DNA from: Cupriavidus sp. WKF15 | GTDB lineage: Bacteria; Pseudomonadota; Gammaproteobacteria; Burkholderiales; Burkholderiaceae | Direction of reading: 5' to 3' | NCBI RefSeq assembly: GCF_029278605.1 | Contig: NZ_CP119572.1 | Coordinates: 682,001-746,000 of the forward strand | Length of the DNA: 64,000 bases | Shown here: one piece after another, positions 52,983-62,552 of the stretch | Layout of the letters: each line of letters starts with the position of its first letter | Numbering within the stretch: the stretch's first letter is position 1 | Program-made: the position numbers and the translations under genes | The notes under the pieces: generated by a model | Told to the model about the DNA's origin: nothing | The model's database searches: none | The model's input: only the letters and a program-made list of their open reading frames with translations

Positions 52983-53361
52983 CCCATCACCCGAAGTAGT
53001 CCCGATCACGGCCCCGCGCTGCGCCAGGCACCTGCGCCGCACGGCCTGCTGCCGTCATCCTGGTTGACTGACCCTGTTCGTCGGCCCGCTCCCTGGCCCG
53101 ACCGCAGCTGCGTTGCTGCTCTAGTTCTTTTCTTTGTGGCTGTTCTTTGCTGACCGGTCCGTGTGGCTAAGCTGGACCCAATAATATGCCGGAAAGAGCA
53201 GAATATCACTGCTCATGAACAATAATCGACTGACATTTTTGTTCTTTGACACACATTCCGCAATCCGCAGCTATCTGCCGCAATAAGGCTCAACAAGGCG
53301 CCCTGCCTGGAGGCAGACCCGTGCAAGCGGTGTCAGTTCCCGCCGCATTGCCGCTAGCGGG
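52983..53361. other. 379-bp intergenic region without a gene
   Basis: No coding frame was recognised. It includes an AT-richer patch around 53195-53260 (GAACAATAATCGACTGAC, TTTTGTTCTTTGACAC) that may carry promoter elements for the leftward HTH gene, and the 3' end of the dctBD transcript. Confidence 0.45.
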
Positions 53362-54681
53362 CTACAGGCCGTACTTGCGAGTCTTGTCGAACAACGTGGT
53401 TTTGGCGACGCCCAGCGCCTCGCTGGCGCGGCTGAGGTTGCCGTCGTGCCGGCGCAGCGCATCGGCGATCAGGGCGCGCTCGAACTGCTCCACCGCCTGG
53501 GCCAGCGGCAGCGCCTCCGGTGCGGTGGTGCCGCGGCCCGGATCGCAGCCAAGCCCCAGCACGTGGCGCTCGGCCAGGTTGCGCAGTTCGCGCACATTGC
53601 CGGGCCAGGGGTAGGCCACCAGCGTGGCCAGCTCGGCCGGGGTGGCCGGCACGGCGTCGCGCCCGAAGCGCAGCGCGGCCTGCGCCACGAAATGCTCGAA
53701 CAGCAGCGGCACGTCTTCGCGCCGCTCCCGCAGCGCGGGCAGTTCCAGCGTGATCACGTTGAGGCGGTAATACAGGTCGGAACGGAACTGGCCAGCGTCC
53801 GACAGCGCGCGCAGGTCGGCCTTGGTGGCCGCGACCACGCGCGCGTCCACCGGCACGGGCTCGTTGGAGCCCAGGCGCTCCACCACGCGTTCCTGCAGCA
53901 CGCGCAGCAGCTTGATCTGCAGCGGCATCGGCATGCTCTCGATCTCGTCGAGGAACAGTGTGCCGCCTTCGGCGTGTTCCACCTTGCCGATGCGGCGGCG
54001 CGCGGCGCCGGTGAAGGAGCCGGCCTCGTGGCCGAAGATCTCGCTTTCGAACAGCTGCTCGGGCAGGCCGCCGCAGTTGATGGCGACGAAGTTGCGCGCA
54101 TGGCGCTGGCTGGCTTCGTGCAGGCAGCGCGCCACCAGTTCCTTGCCGGTGCCGGTCTCGCCGTGGATCAGTACGTTGGCCGCCGTGTCGGCCAGGTCCG
54201 CGATCAGCCGGCGCAGCCTTTCGATCGCGGGCGAGTGGCCGATCAGCCGGGCCTCGAGCTTGTCACGGCCGGCCAGGCGCTCGCGCAGCGACGCCACCTC
54301 CAGCGTCAGGCGGCGCTGTTCCAGCGCGCGGCGCGTGGCGTCCACCAGCTGCTCGGGCGAGAACGGCTTTTCCAGGAAATCATAGGCGCCTTGCTTCATC
54401 GCCTGCACGGCCAGGCCGACGTCGCCATGCCCCGTGATCATGATCACCGGCAGTGCCGGGTCGCGCGCGCGCAGTTGCGCGAGCAGGGCCATGCCGTCGA
54501 TGCCGGGCAGGCGGATGTCGCTGATCACGATGCCGGGCCAGCCCGCCGCGGTCTCGCGCAGCGCGGCCTCGGCACTGGCCACGCCGCGCGTGGCAATGCC
54601 TTCCAGGCCAAGCGCCTGCTCGCAGCCCAGGCGCACGTCGGCATCGTCCTCGACGATCAGTACAGTCAGCTCAGCTGGCAT
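53362..54681 (-). CDS. dctD: DctD-like sigma-54 response regulator
   Basis: 439 aa. Receiver domain (LIVEDDADVRLGCEQ; phosphoacceptor Asp in VISDIRLPGIDG), AAA+ domain (GETGTGKELVARCL; FLDEIESMPMPLQIKL) and Fis-type HTH (RHDGNLSRASEALGV). The loop reads GSFTGA instead of GAFTGA. Pairs with the overlapping histidine kinase for C4-dicarboxylate sensing (inferred from resemblance to DctD). No transport gene lies in the window. Confidence 0.88.
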   Translation of the reverse strand: MPAELTVLIVEDDADVRLGCEQALGLEGIATRGVASAEAALRETAAGWPGIVISDIRLPGIDGMALLAQLRARDPALPVIMITGHGDVGLAVQAMKQGAYDFLEKPFSPEQLVDATRRALEQRRLTLEVASLRERLAGRDKLEARLIGHSPAIERLRRLIADLADTAANVLIHGETGTGKELVARCLHEASQRHARNFVAINCGGLPEQLFESEIFGHEAGSFTGAARRRIGKVEHAEGGTLFLDEIESMPMPLQIKLLRVLQERVVERLGSNEPVPVDARVVAATKADLRALSDAGQFRSDLYYRLNVITLELPALRERREDVPLLFEHFVAQAALRFGRDAVPATPAELATLVAYPWPGNVRELRNLAERHVLGLGCDPGRGTTAPEALPLAQAVEQFERALIADALRRHDGNLSRASEALGVAKTTLFDKTRKYGL

Positions 54682-56572
54682 GAGGGGCTTCCTGGCGGAC
54701 CAGCGGCAGGACCAGCGTGAAGCACGCGCCGCCGTCCGGATGATTGGAGGCGGACAGGCTGCCGCCGCTTTCGTTGAGGATGCCTGCCGAGAGCGTGAGG
54801 CCCAGGCCCAGGCCCTCGCCGGCAGGCTTGGTCGTGAAGAACGGCTCGAACAGCCGCGAGAACGCTTCTTCCGACAGGCCGGGGCCGTTGTCGCGCACGG
54901 TCAGGTGCGCCGTGCCGCCGCTCACATGGGCATGCAGCGACACCATCGGCTGTTCGCGCCCCGATACGGCGTCAAGCGCGTTGCCGATCAGGTTGACCAG
55001 CACCTGCTCGAGCCGGTTCGGGTCGCAGGCCACCAGCAGCCCCGGCTCGATCTCGCGCTGCAGCCGCGGGTGCGCGGCCTCGACGCGGGTATCGAGCAGG
55101 AACAGCGCGTTGTCCACCGCCTGCGCCAGCTCGGCCTGGCGCAGGCCGTTGCCGGGCTTGCGCGCGAACGACTTGAGCGCGCCGGTGATGCGTCCCATCC
55201 GTTCCACCAGGCCGATGATCGTGCCGAGGTTGGCGCGCACCGTGTCATAGTCGCCGCGGTCGAGGAACTTGCCGGTATTGCCGGAAATCGTGCGCAGTGC
55301 CGCCAGCGGCTGGTTGAGTTCATGCGCGATGCCGGTCGACATCTGCCCCACCGCGGCCAGCTTGCCGGCCTGCAGCAGGCCGTCCTGGGCCTGGCGCAGC
55401 ACGGCCTCGGTGCGGATGCGCTCGCTGACCTCGGCCTGCAGGCGCTGGTTGGTGGTCGACAGGTCGGCGGTGCGCTCCGCCACCTTGCGCTCCAGTTCGC
55501 TGTTGGCGGCTTCGAGCGCGGCGCGCGCGGCCAGCCGCTCGCCGATGATGCGCCGGCGCACGTTCCAGGCCGCGCCCAGCAGCAGCACGAACGCCGTCAG
55601 CACGCCGGCCAGCGCCGCGCTGTTGAGTGCCGCGACGCGCGCCTGCGAGGTATTGGACAGCAGCGTGAGGTGCCAGTCGGTGCCCGGCAGCGCGGCCTGC
55701 TGCGCGAGCATCGGCGGGCCCTGGCGCAGCCGCACCAGGCGGTCGCTGCCATTGCCATTGCCGAGCAGGCGCACTTCCGACAGCGGCAGTTGCGGCAGCG
55801 GCGCGCGGTTGTATTGCAGGCTGCGCGCGAGCCGCTCGCGTACATCGGGCGATAGCGGGTGCAGTGCCGCAAGTTTCCAGGATGGGTCCGAGGCCAGGAT
55901 CACCACGCCGTTCTCGTCCGCGAGCAGCATCTGGCTGTCGGCGCCCTGCCAGCGGTTTTCCAGCGGCTCCAGGCCGATCTTGACCACGGCCACGCCGTCG
56001 GGGTTGTCGCGCTCGCCCAGCGGCGCGGACAGGTAGTAGCCCGACTCGCTGCGCGTGGTGCCCACGCCGTAGAAGCGGCCGAGCTGGCCTTCCATGGCGG
56101 TACGGAAGTACGGGCGGAAGCTCAGGTCCTCGCCCAGGTAGCTGTCGGGCCGCTGCCAGTTGCTCGTGGCCAGCACCTTGCCGCGCGCATCGAGCACATA
56201 GACCGCGCGGGTGCCGGCGCGCGTGTTGAGGGCGGACAGGTAGTCGTTGGCGCGCGCCGCCGCGGCGCTGTCGCCGGGCTGGCGCAAAAGCGTGCCGATG
56301 CGCTCGTCCAGCGTCAGCAGCCCCGGCACGTAGTCGTAGTGCGCCAGTTCGCTTTCCAGCGCCTGCGCGTACAGGCGCAGCTGCACCTGTCCGCGCTCGG
56401 CCTGCCGTGCCAGCGCGGTGTCATAGCTGAAGCGGTAGCCCAGCCACCCGGCCAGGCCGACCAGCACGGCCAGCGCCAGCAGCGCGAGCAGCGGCGCGGC
56501 GCCGCGCAGGGCGGGGGAGCGGGGGGCAGGGTGGCGGGCGGGGTCGTGGAACGGATCGGGCTGGCCGGTCAT
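54671..56572 (-). CDS. dctB: DctB-like sensor histidine kinase
   Basis: 633 aa. Two membrane helices (LLALLALAVLVGLAGWLGY and ALAGVLTAFVLLLGAAW) bracket a ~250-residue double-Cache-type periplasmic sensor, then a coiled coil, HisKA with MSTGIAHELNQPLAALRT, and HATPase (VLVNLIGNALDAVSG; GEGLGLGLTLS). Overlaps dctD by 11 bp. Confidence 0.88.
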   Translation of the reverse strand: MTGQPDPFHDPARHPAPRSPALRGAAPLLALLALAVLVGLAGWLGYRFSYDTALARQAERGQVQLRLYAQALESELAHYDYVPGLLTLDERIGTLLRQPGDSAAAARANDYLSALNTRAGTRAVYVLDARGKVLATSNWQRPDSYLGEDLSFRPYFRTAMEGQLGRFYGVGTTRSESGYYLSAPLGERDNPDGVAVVKIGLEPLENRWQGADSQMLLADENGVVILASDPSWKLAALHPLSPDVRERLARSLQYNRAPLPQLPLSEVRLLGNGNGSDRLVRLRQGPPMLAQQAALPGTDWHLTLLSNTSQARVAALNSAALAGVLTAFVLLLGAAWNVRRRIIGERLAARAALEAANSELERKVAERTADLSTTNQRLQAEVSERIRTEAVLRQAQDGLLQAGKLAAVGQMSTGIAHELNQPLAALRTISGNTGKFLDRGDYDTVRANLGTIIGLVERMGRITGALKSFARKPGNGLRQAELAQAVDNALFLLDTRVEAAHPRLQREIEPGLLVACDPNRLEQVLVNLIGNALDAVSGREQPMVSLHAHVSGGTAHLTVRDNGPGLSEEAFSRLFEPFFTTKPAGEGLGLGLTLSAGILNESGGSLSASNHPDGGACFTLVLPLVRQEAPHAS

Positions 56573-56810
56573 GAAGTGCTGGGTAAGGCTGCTGATATGC
56601 GGCGCCGCAAGGCTGGCGGGCGCCTACTTTTACCACACCGTGGAGACACAAAAACAAAAAAGGGAGGGGCTGGCCCAGGCTCCTGCCGGCGGCGCCATGT
56701 AGCGCTGCTTTGCGGCCCGCGGCCTTGCGGCGAACTTCCGAACCCACTGTGGCTCAGACCGTTATGGGCAGCAGCAGTCAGGCGTCGGCGTCGACGCATG
56801 GGGAGGGGCC

Positions 56811-57079
56811 ATGAAACTGGCGGGCGAGACAGCGCTTGTGACTGGCAGTGCGAGTGGGATCGGCCGTGCCATCGCGTTGCGCTTTGCGCAGGAGGGTGCC
56901 AACGTTGTGCTGGCGGTACACCGTGTCGATGACCGCGCCGAACAGGCCTTGCAGGCGTGCGATCCACGGGACGCAGGGGATGGCTGGTGGCCGGCGACAT
57001 CGGCCAGGTCGCGGATATCGGCCACATGATGGCGGGAGCGCTGGTATGCGGAGCAATGATGCCCGTCGTGGCCGGCTGA
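56811..57079 (+). pseudogene. Broken SDR gene (short-chain dehydrogenase remnant)
   Basis: [20 protein letters not shown] and [11 protein letters not shown] form a good N-terminal Rossmann motif, after which the frame runs to a stop at 57029. A second frame carries [16 protein letters not shown], resembling the next conserved SDR segment (D-V-x-D), before stopping at 57079. This indicates a frameshift and loss of the catalytic half. Confidence 0.75.
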
Positions 57080-57148
57080 CATTGCACGGTGCCTCGCGCG
57101 GCGCCTGAACGGTTGACTACTGGTCCCCAGCGCACCTGTGGGCGGCGT

Positions 57149-57532
57149 TCAGGGCCGCTTTGATGCCGCTCGCAGCGAATGCAACTGCGCCGTCAGCCAC
57201 ACTGCGCTTGGCTGTGCCGCCGCGTTGCCGCATTGAACCAGATAGGGCTTGCCGGAAAAGCTGCTCTTGCTACCGGCGAGTTCGATGAACTGTTCAGTGC
57301 TCACTAACGTGGTCCGGTCTTCGATGTAATGGAGCTTGGTGAGCAAATGGGATTTCGCTTCCGATGCCGTGTGCCACACGCCATTGCGGTTGAACCGGCA
57401 CCCCGATGTTTCCAGGCGGGAAAGCAGTGATGTAATTTCCAACTGCACAGCGGGCCTGGCCTCGCCGGCCGCGACCATCGTGGCCATGCTCATGGCCAAC
57501 GCAAACAGAGTATTGCGAACATGCAATGACAC
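57149..57532 (-). CDS. DUF5329-like secreted protein
   Basis: 127 aa with a signal peptide (LFALAMSMATMVAAGEA). EITSLLSRLETSGCRFNRNG, then TEQFIELAGSKSSFSGKPYL and VWLTAQLHSLR follow the YfeK/DUF5329 pattern, with two cysteines that may pair. Function unknown. Confidence 0.75.
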   Translation of the reverse strand: MSLHVRNTLFALAMSMATMVAAGEARPAVQLEITSLLSRLETSGCRFNRNGVWHTASEAKSHLLTKLHYIEDRTTLVSTEQFIELAGSKSSFSGKPYLVQCGNAAAQPSAVWLTAQLHSLRAASKRP

Positions 57533-57687
57533 AGCACCCTCTCATTTTGGACGTAGCGCGGGCGTTACCTTGGCGTGCCGAACGAGTCCGATATTGAACC
57601 CAGATCGGTGACACGGCAAGCTACGAAAGTACCTTGGAAGCAGAGCCGGTCATTCGTGCTACGGCCTGTTGGGCTATTCGCCGGGAA

Positions 57688-57948
57688 TTACCGCGGGGAG
57701 AAACTCAGGCGATCGTGCCAGGTGCGCAATTCCGCGGCGCGGAAGGATTGGAACTTCCCACCAAGCGCCAGGAGAAGATCGGATTGCGATGTCCCAAGCA
57801 TGGTCGCAGCCTCGGAGATTGTCAGTCCGGTGACACGAATCCGGTTGGTGATGTCCTGCACAATTCCCGCCTTGACGGGGATCTCTTCGGCGTCCGCGAA
57901 GCCAAGCTGCGCATAAACATTGCTCTTTCCATATACGAAGCGAAACAT
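57688..57948 (-). CDS. XRE-type helix-turn-helix protein (orphan)
   Basis: 86 aa. Central HTH (RIRVTGLTISEAATMLGTSQ) resembling antitoxin-like HTH_37 domains. A strong ribosome site AAAGGAGTCC precedes the ATG. No toxin gene such as higB/relE was found on either side. Confidence 0.65.
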   Translation of the reverse strand: MFRFVYGKSNVYAQLGFADAEEIPVKAGIVQDITNRIRVTGLTISEAATMLGTSQSDLLLALGGKFQSFRAAELRTWHDRLSFSPR

Positions 57949-58195
57949 GTGGACTCCTTTGCTTATCCCTCGACAACAACCCCTTTCTGCATTGGCTGAT
58001 GGTGGGTGAGGCCGCGATTATTGCGGGAGGCCAATGTAAAGACAATCTCGGGGAAACACCGATCTGGTGCAGAGCCTCCTGGGCCCTGGCAGTCATCACA
58101 GTGACACAATGCGTGCGCCGTCACCGCATGGCACAGGCTGCCCGCCCCTCGATTCGAAGCCGCGCACTGAAATCGCGAGAACGCTTTCGGATCCC

Positions 58196-58915
58196 TCAGA
58201 TCGCCTGCAAGTTGGGAAGGAGTCGGTCGAACTCCTGCTTGACGACGGTGTAGCACTCGCACACGCGAGCCTCCAGGCCAGCCCGGTCCAGCACGTCGAT
58301 GCACCCGTGGTGATAATGGATCAGGCCTGCCTCCTGTAATTTCAGCGCTGCCTCGGTCACGCCTGCCCTGCGCACGCCCAGCATGTTGGCGATCAGCTCT
58401 TGCGTCATGCGAAGCTTATTGGTGGGCAAACGGTCCAGGCTCAGCAGGAGCCAGCGGCAAAGCTGCTGGTCAATGGAGTGATGCCGGTTACAGACAGCGG
58501 TCTGCGCCATCTGCGTAATCAGTGCCTGCGTATAGCGCAGGAGCAGCCGCTGCATTGGCCCGCCACGGTTGAACTCCGCTTTCATTGCCGCGCGGTCGAG
58601 CATGAAGCCCGCGCCCGCACTCTGCACGATCGCGCGGCTCGGCATGGTTTCTCCACCCATGAAGATGGCGATTCCGACGACGCCTTCGTTTCCTACGATG
58701 GCGATCTCGGCCGACGCGCCGTTCTCCATGACATAGAGCAACGACACGATCGACGTGGTGGGGAAAAAGGCATAGTCCAGGCGGTCGCCGGACTCGTAGA
58801 TCGCGCTGCCCAGCGGAAGATCAACGGGCATCAGTTGTGCCGCCAGGCGAGACCATTCTGACTCTGGCAGAACGGACAAGAGATGATTCCCTCGCGGAGC
58901 GTCCAAGTGCAGCAT
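58196..58915 (-). CDS. Crp/Fnr-family transcriptional regulator
   Basis: 239 aa. Cyclic-nucleotide-type beta barrel in the first 120 residues (IYESGDRLDYAFFPTTSIVS; EIAIVGNEGVVGIAIFMGG) and a Crp-type HTH at the C-terminus (LRMTQELIANMLGVRRAGVT). No Fe-S cysteine set as in FNR. The start is the ATG at 58915 (MLHLDAPRG); the upstream frame has poor coding character. Confidence 0.85.
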   Translation of the reverse strand: MLHLDAPRGNHLLSVLPESEWSRLAAQLMPVDLPLGSAIYESGDRLDYAFFPTTSIVSLLYVMENGASAEIAIVGNEGVVGIAIFMGGETMPSRAIVQSAGAGFMLDRAAMKAEFNRGGPMQRLLLRYTQALITQMAQTAVCNRHHSIDQQLCRWLLLSLDRLPTNKLRMTQELIANMLGVRRAGVTEAALKLQEAGLIHYHHGCIDVLDRAGLEARVCECYTVVKQEFDRLLPNLQAI

Positions 58916-59215
58916 ATCTCGCTTCCCTTGTGCAATCGCGTGTCGATGGCGAAACGAGAAACAGGCCATGCAAGCATCGGGATTCCAATATATACCTTCG
59001 GCAAGAATGGATGGGTGCGTCACGCGCCCCTTGCCCAAGGTAATGTGGCCGATCGGATTCTTCGAACACGCAAAAATTGCACGACTTGCACGATAGCGTA
59101 CCGACAGGTCGCAGGCGATCTCTTATTGTGGCTGCATCGATTCTGTCCTGTGACCGGGGCGTGGAGGTTGCGCACCGAACAAGACGCCGTGGATGCGCAG
59201 GAGATAGGGGGTTGT
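58916..59215. other. 300-bp gap between the Crp-family gene and a divergent hypothetical
   Basis: No gene seen. It contains a tandem 9-bp direct repeat TTGCACGAC-TTGCACGAT at 59077-59094, a candidate regulatory element. Confidence 0.45.
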
Positions 59216-59500
59216 ATGGCTATCCAGCATGCAGGTCACAGCGTGATTCTCTTCCCGGCGTTGAATGGCGGTTGGTGCTTTGCCGAGGTCGATGGCGCAT
59301 CGGTCTATCGCTTTGGTCCCTTCGATTCCCATCAGGTCGCCGACGAACTCGTTTCGGTCCTGTTTCCCGAAGTGCCCAGGATCGAGCTCAGCGATTCATC
59401 CGAAGTTCTGGACGACAGCGCACTGATGATTCGCGGGAACGCGGAACGAATGACAAATAGCACGTGGTCGTCAGTCCGGGCTTCCCGCACGAACTCGTGA
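59216..59500 (+). CDS. Hypothetical protein, 94 aa
   Basis: Start at MAIQHAGHSVILFPALNGGW, with a G-rich ribosome site (AGGGGGTTGT). The middle part is beta-rich (FAEVDGASVYRFGPF). No family recognised. The frame continues upstream but lacks coding character there. Confidence 0.5.
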   Translation: MAIQHAGHSVILFPALNGGWCFAEVDGASVYRFGPFDSHQVADELVSVLFPEVPRIELSDSSEVLDDSALMIRGNAERMTNSTWSSVRASRTNS

Positions 59501-59515
59501 TCGAAAGATCCCCAA

Positions 59516-59821
59516 ATGAGGCATGTGATGCGAATCGAAGATGCAGAGGTGGTTGGCAGCGGCGGTCTTTCCAGCCAGTGGGCGAAACAGGCGGATAACG
59601 AGCGTATCAGCGCGGTCGCCGCGTTATTGATGCCGTTAAGCCAGGCGTTGGATGGCGGAGATCCCTGGCCGTGGGCCCGGCGGCTGCACGACGTTGCGAG
59701 CGGCCAGCAACTTTCGGATGAAGCCTGCGCGGCATTCTGCCAGCAATGGCTTCGCACCAGCGAACCCACCCTGGAAAACCTGTACGCCTTTGTCTATGGG
59801 ATTGCCGAGGCCACTTGGTAG
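59516..59821 (+). CDS. Hypothetical protein, 101 aa
   Basis: Helical, W-rich (SSQWAKQADNERISAVAALL; PWPWARRLHDVASG). No motif recognised. It follows the preceding hypothetical with a 15-bp gap and may be co-transcribed. The start may be the fifth codon (MRIEDAE). Confidence 0.5.
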   Translation: MRHVMRIEDAEVVGSGGLSSQWAKQADNERISAVAALLMPLSQALDGGDPWPWARRLHDVASGQQLSDEACAAFCQQWLRTSEPTLENLYAFVYGIAEATW

Positions 59822-59956
59822 AGGGTTACGCAAGGTGCGGTAGAAACGAACGCCTTCAATGCTGCGGAGGTTCGCCGCGCGCCTGACGGATTGCGGTTCA
59901 AGTAATCCTGCATGCCCTGGCGCAAGAGCGTACAGTGAGAGCACGGTCCAACGGAG

Positions 59957-60247
59957 ATGACAATGGACAATTCCCCGAGTGCCAACTACAAGGGCTTCGA
60001 CCTTTATCCGCTGGTCTACCGCTATGATTCGCCCCGCGAGTGGCATGAGCGGCGGCCTGACCGCACCTACAGCGCTTCCGTCGTCATCTGCCGTGAAGGC
60101 GAGGAACCAACCGCTGCCAACGGCAAGGTCTTTGCCTTGGCCGCGGAACAATGGGAAAGCCTTGGCCTCGCGAAGCGCGCGGCGGTCAGGACGGGAGAGC
60201 AGATCATCGATGGCCTGGTCCCCGGCCAGAGCATGGGAGGCGTCTAG
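59957..60247 (+). CDS. Hypothetical protein, 96 aa
   Basis: MTMDNSPSANYKGFDLYPLV and ERRPDRTYSASVVIC, then QIIDGLVPGQSMGG. Amphipathic beta-rich start; no domain identified. Ends 14 bp before the suggested TTG start of the metallopeptidase, so probably in the same transcript. Confidence 0.55.
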   Translation: MTMDNSPSANYKGFDLYPLVYRYDSPREWHERRPDRTYSASVVICREGEEPTAANGKVFALAAEQWESLGLAKRAAVRTGEQIIDGLVPGQSMGGV

Positions 60248-60261
60248 TATCGGACAACGCT

Positions 60262-61422
60262 TTGACCGACCTGCCTCTGCCTTCTGCGAAAGCCGCCCAT
60301 GGCGTCGCGATCCCTCGCGCGTATCAGTGCATCTGCGGCCAGCAAGTCTTCTTCCGCAACAGCCGCTGCCTGGCATGCGAAGCGCCGCTTGGCTATGCGC
60401 CATCGCTGCGGGGCTTGTATCCGTTGGAAGCGGGGCCGGAACCGGACACCTGGCGGATCGTCGGCAATGACGCGGCAAGCGCGCTCCTGTACCGCCGCTG
60501 TGCCAACTTCACCACCGCCGCGTCCTGCAATTGGCTGATCGAGCCCGACGACGCGGCGCATCCGGACTTGTGCAAGGCTTGCCGGCTCAACCGCACCATT
60601 CCGGACCTGTCTTGCAGCGAGAACCTGCCGCTGTGGCAAAACCTGGAAAGGGCCAAGCGCCGGCTCGTGTCACAGCTCATCGGGCTTGGCTTGCCGGTCA
60701 AATCCAAGGTGGTGGAGGACCCTGACAGGGGACTTGCCTACGACTTCCTGCGTCGTTTGCCCGGACAGCCGCGTGTGCTGACAGGGCACGTGCGCGGCAT
60801 CATCACCATCGACCTGGAAGAGGCCGACGACGTGTTTCGCGAGCGCGCCCGCGTCGCGATGCACGAGCCTTACCGAACGCTGCTCGGTCACTTCCGCCAT
60901 GAGGTTGGCCACTACTACTGGTGGCGGCTGATCATGGGAAGCGACTGGCAGGATGCCGGCCGCCGCGTCTTCGGGGACGACCGGCAGGACTACGCCGCGG
61001 CACTGAAGCAAGGCTATCGGCATGGCCCGCCGGCCGATTGGGCGCAGCACTTCGTCAGTGCCTATGCGAGTGTCCACCCGTTCGAGGACTGGGCGGAAAG
61101 CTGGGCGCACTATCTCCATCTTCGCGACACGCTCGATACTGCTATCAGCTTCGGCATCGCGCCGATGCAGGTGGATAGCGAGTCCGAATCCTTCGGCGTA
61201 CCTGACCTGTGGTGGACCGACGACCCCGGCGGGGACGCATTCCTGGAGATGCTGCACCGGTGGATTCAGATCACCGGCGTGATGAACGAGATGTCGCGCG
61301 CGATGGGCCAGCACGATTTCTATCCGTTCGTCCTGCCCCGGCGTGCCGTCGCCAAACTGCACTTCATCCATTGCGCAGTGTCGCGCCTGCCGGAGCTGCC
61401 GCAATGCAAGTGTCCGGTATGA
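60262..61422 (+). CDS. Putative zinc-ribbon metallopeptidase
   Basis: 386 aa if started at the TTG at 60262. N-terminal zinc ribbon (CICGQQVFF ... CLACEAPLG, and a later pair around CNWLI, CKACRLNRT), and a gluzincin-like site HEVGHYYWW (H-E-x-x-H) with the likely third ligand in DWAESWAHYLH. No ATG is available in the right place; a GGGAGG element lies at 60236-60241. Overlaps the following transglutaminase gene by ATGA. Confidence 0.75.
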   Translation: MTDLPLPSAKAAHGVAIPRAYQCICGQQVFFRNSRCLACEAPLGYAPSLRGLYPLEAGPEPDTWRIVGNDAASALLYRRCANFTTAASCNWLIEPDDAAHPDLCKACRLNRTIPDLSCSENLPLWQNLERAKRRLVSQLIGLGLPVKSKVVEDPDRGLAYDFLRRLPGQPRVLTGHVRGIITIDLEEADDVFRERARVAMHEPYRTLLGHFRHEVGHYYWWRLIMGSDWQDAGRRVFGDDRQDYAAALKQGYRHGPPADWAQHFVSAYASVHPFEDWAESWAHYLHLRDTLDTAISFGIAPMQVDSESESFGVPDLWWTDDPGGDAFLEMLHRWIQITGVMNEMSRAMGQHDFYPFVLPRRAVAKLHFIHCAVSRLPELPQCKCPV

Positions 61423-62306
61423 GTCCCGCCTGCTCGCCCAAAGTGCGGATCGAGCTGCACGTCGATCTGGCGTACCACATCGATACCCCGGGCGGCGACT
61501 TCATCTTCAATATCCATCCCGCGCACACGCCATGCCAGTGGGTGTCGTCCGAGCACCTGTCGCTGAGCCAGGCCATCGAGGCTGAAATCCAGACCGATGC
61601 GCTGACGGGCAATCGATACATGCGGTTGCGCGGCCAGCCGGGGGAACTGGCGGTATCGTATCGGGCCACGGTCGACCTGCGGCACCATCAGGCCGATCCC
61701 GCTCAGTTGCAGGAGATCCCGATCCATCGGTTGCCACTGGAGGTGTTGGGCTATATCTATCCCAGCCGCTATTGCGAGTCCGACAAGTTATTGCGGCTGG
61801 CGATGGAAGAGTTTGGCAGCCTCCCCCAGGGCTATCGGCGCGTACAGGCCATCATGGCATGGGTGCAGCGGCAGATCACCTACACGGCGAACGCATCCAA
61901 TGCGCGCACGTCGGCCGTCGAAACGCTGATCGAGCGTGCCGGCGTATGCCGTGATTTTTCGCACCTGATGATTGCGCTCTGCCGGGCCGTCAACATCCCG
62001 GCGCGGTTCACCACCGGCACGGATTACGGCGCCGACCCGTCGCTGGGTCCGCCCGATTTCCACGCCTATGTCGAAGTCTATGTCGGCGACCGCTGGTACA
62101 TCGTCGATCCGTCCAGAACCGGCATTCCGATGGGGTTCGTACGGATCGGCACCGGCCGCGACGCCGCCGATGTGTCGTTCGCGACGATCTTTGGCGACGT
62201 CACGCCGATCTACGCGCCAATGGTTCATGCCATCGCCATCGACGAACCGGCGCAAGGCTTCGTGATGCCGTACCACACGGAGAAGGCCGTCTCGACTGGC
62301 AATTGA
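61419..62306 (+). CDS. Transglutaminase-family protein
   Basis: 295 aa. N-terminal beta-sandwich part, then catalytic GVCRDFSHLMIALCRAVNIP (Cys), FHAYVEVYVGDRWYIVDPS (His, then Asp). A transglutaminase-like fold acting as a cysteine protease or peptide ligase/transferase; similar proteins form part of small peptide-processing loci. ATGA overlap with the peptidase indicates coupling. Confidence 0.87.
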   Translation: MSPACSPKVRIELHVDLAYHIDTPGGDFIFNIHPAHTPCQWVSSEHLSLSQAIEAEIQTDALTGNRYMRLRGQPGELAVSYRATVDLRHHQADPAQLQEIPIHRLPLEVLGYIYPSRYCESDKLLRLAMEEFGSLPQGYRRVQAIMAWVQRQITYTANASNARTSAVETLIERAGVCRDFSHLMIALCRAVNIPARFTTGTDYGADPSLGPPDFHAYVEVYVGDRWYIVDPSRTGIPMGFVRIGTGRDAADVSFATIFGDVTPIYAPMVHAIAIDEPAQGFVMPYHTEKAVSTGN

Positions 62307-62552
62307 TGAACCCGGTGCGCCGCACGGCTGGCGCGCAGCGCGGAGACTGGAAAATCCCTGGCCGGCTTGGCCCGCCAGCTACGCCAAAGCATCGGTCAAG
62401 GGCCGCCACAACCGCGCGGCGTCCGGGTTGCATTCGGGGGATCCCTGCCCTATGGTCATATGGCGAATCCGGCGGAATGTGACTTACGGCGGACGTCGGC
62501 TTGTCATGATGAGGCAAGGCGGACAGATAGGGGCACTAGCGGGGGGCTCTCC

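Noticed and set aside
57688..57948. Complete toxin-antitoxin pair
   Set aside because: Only the HTH partner can be seen; flanking frames gave no toxin-like sequence.
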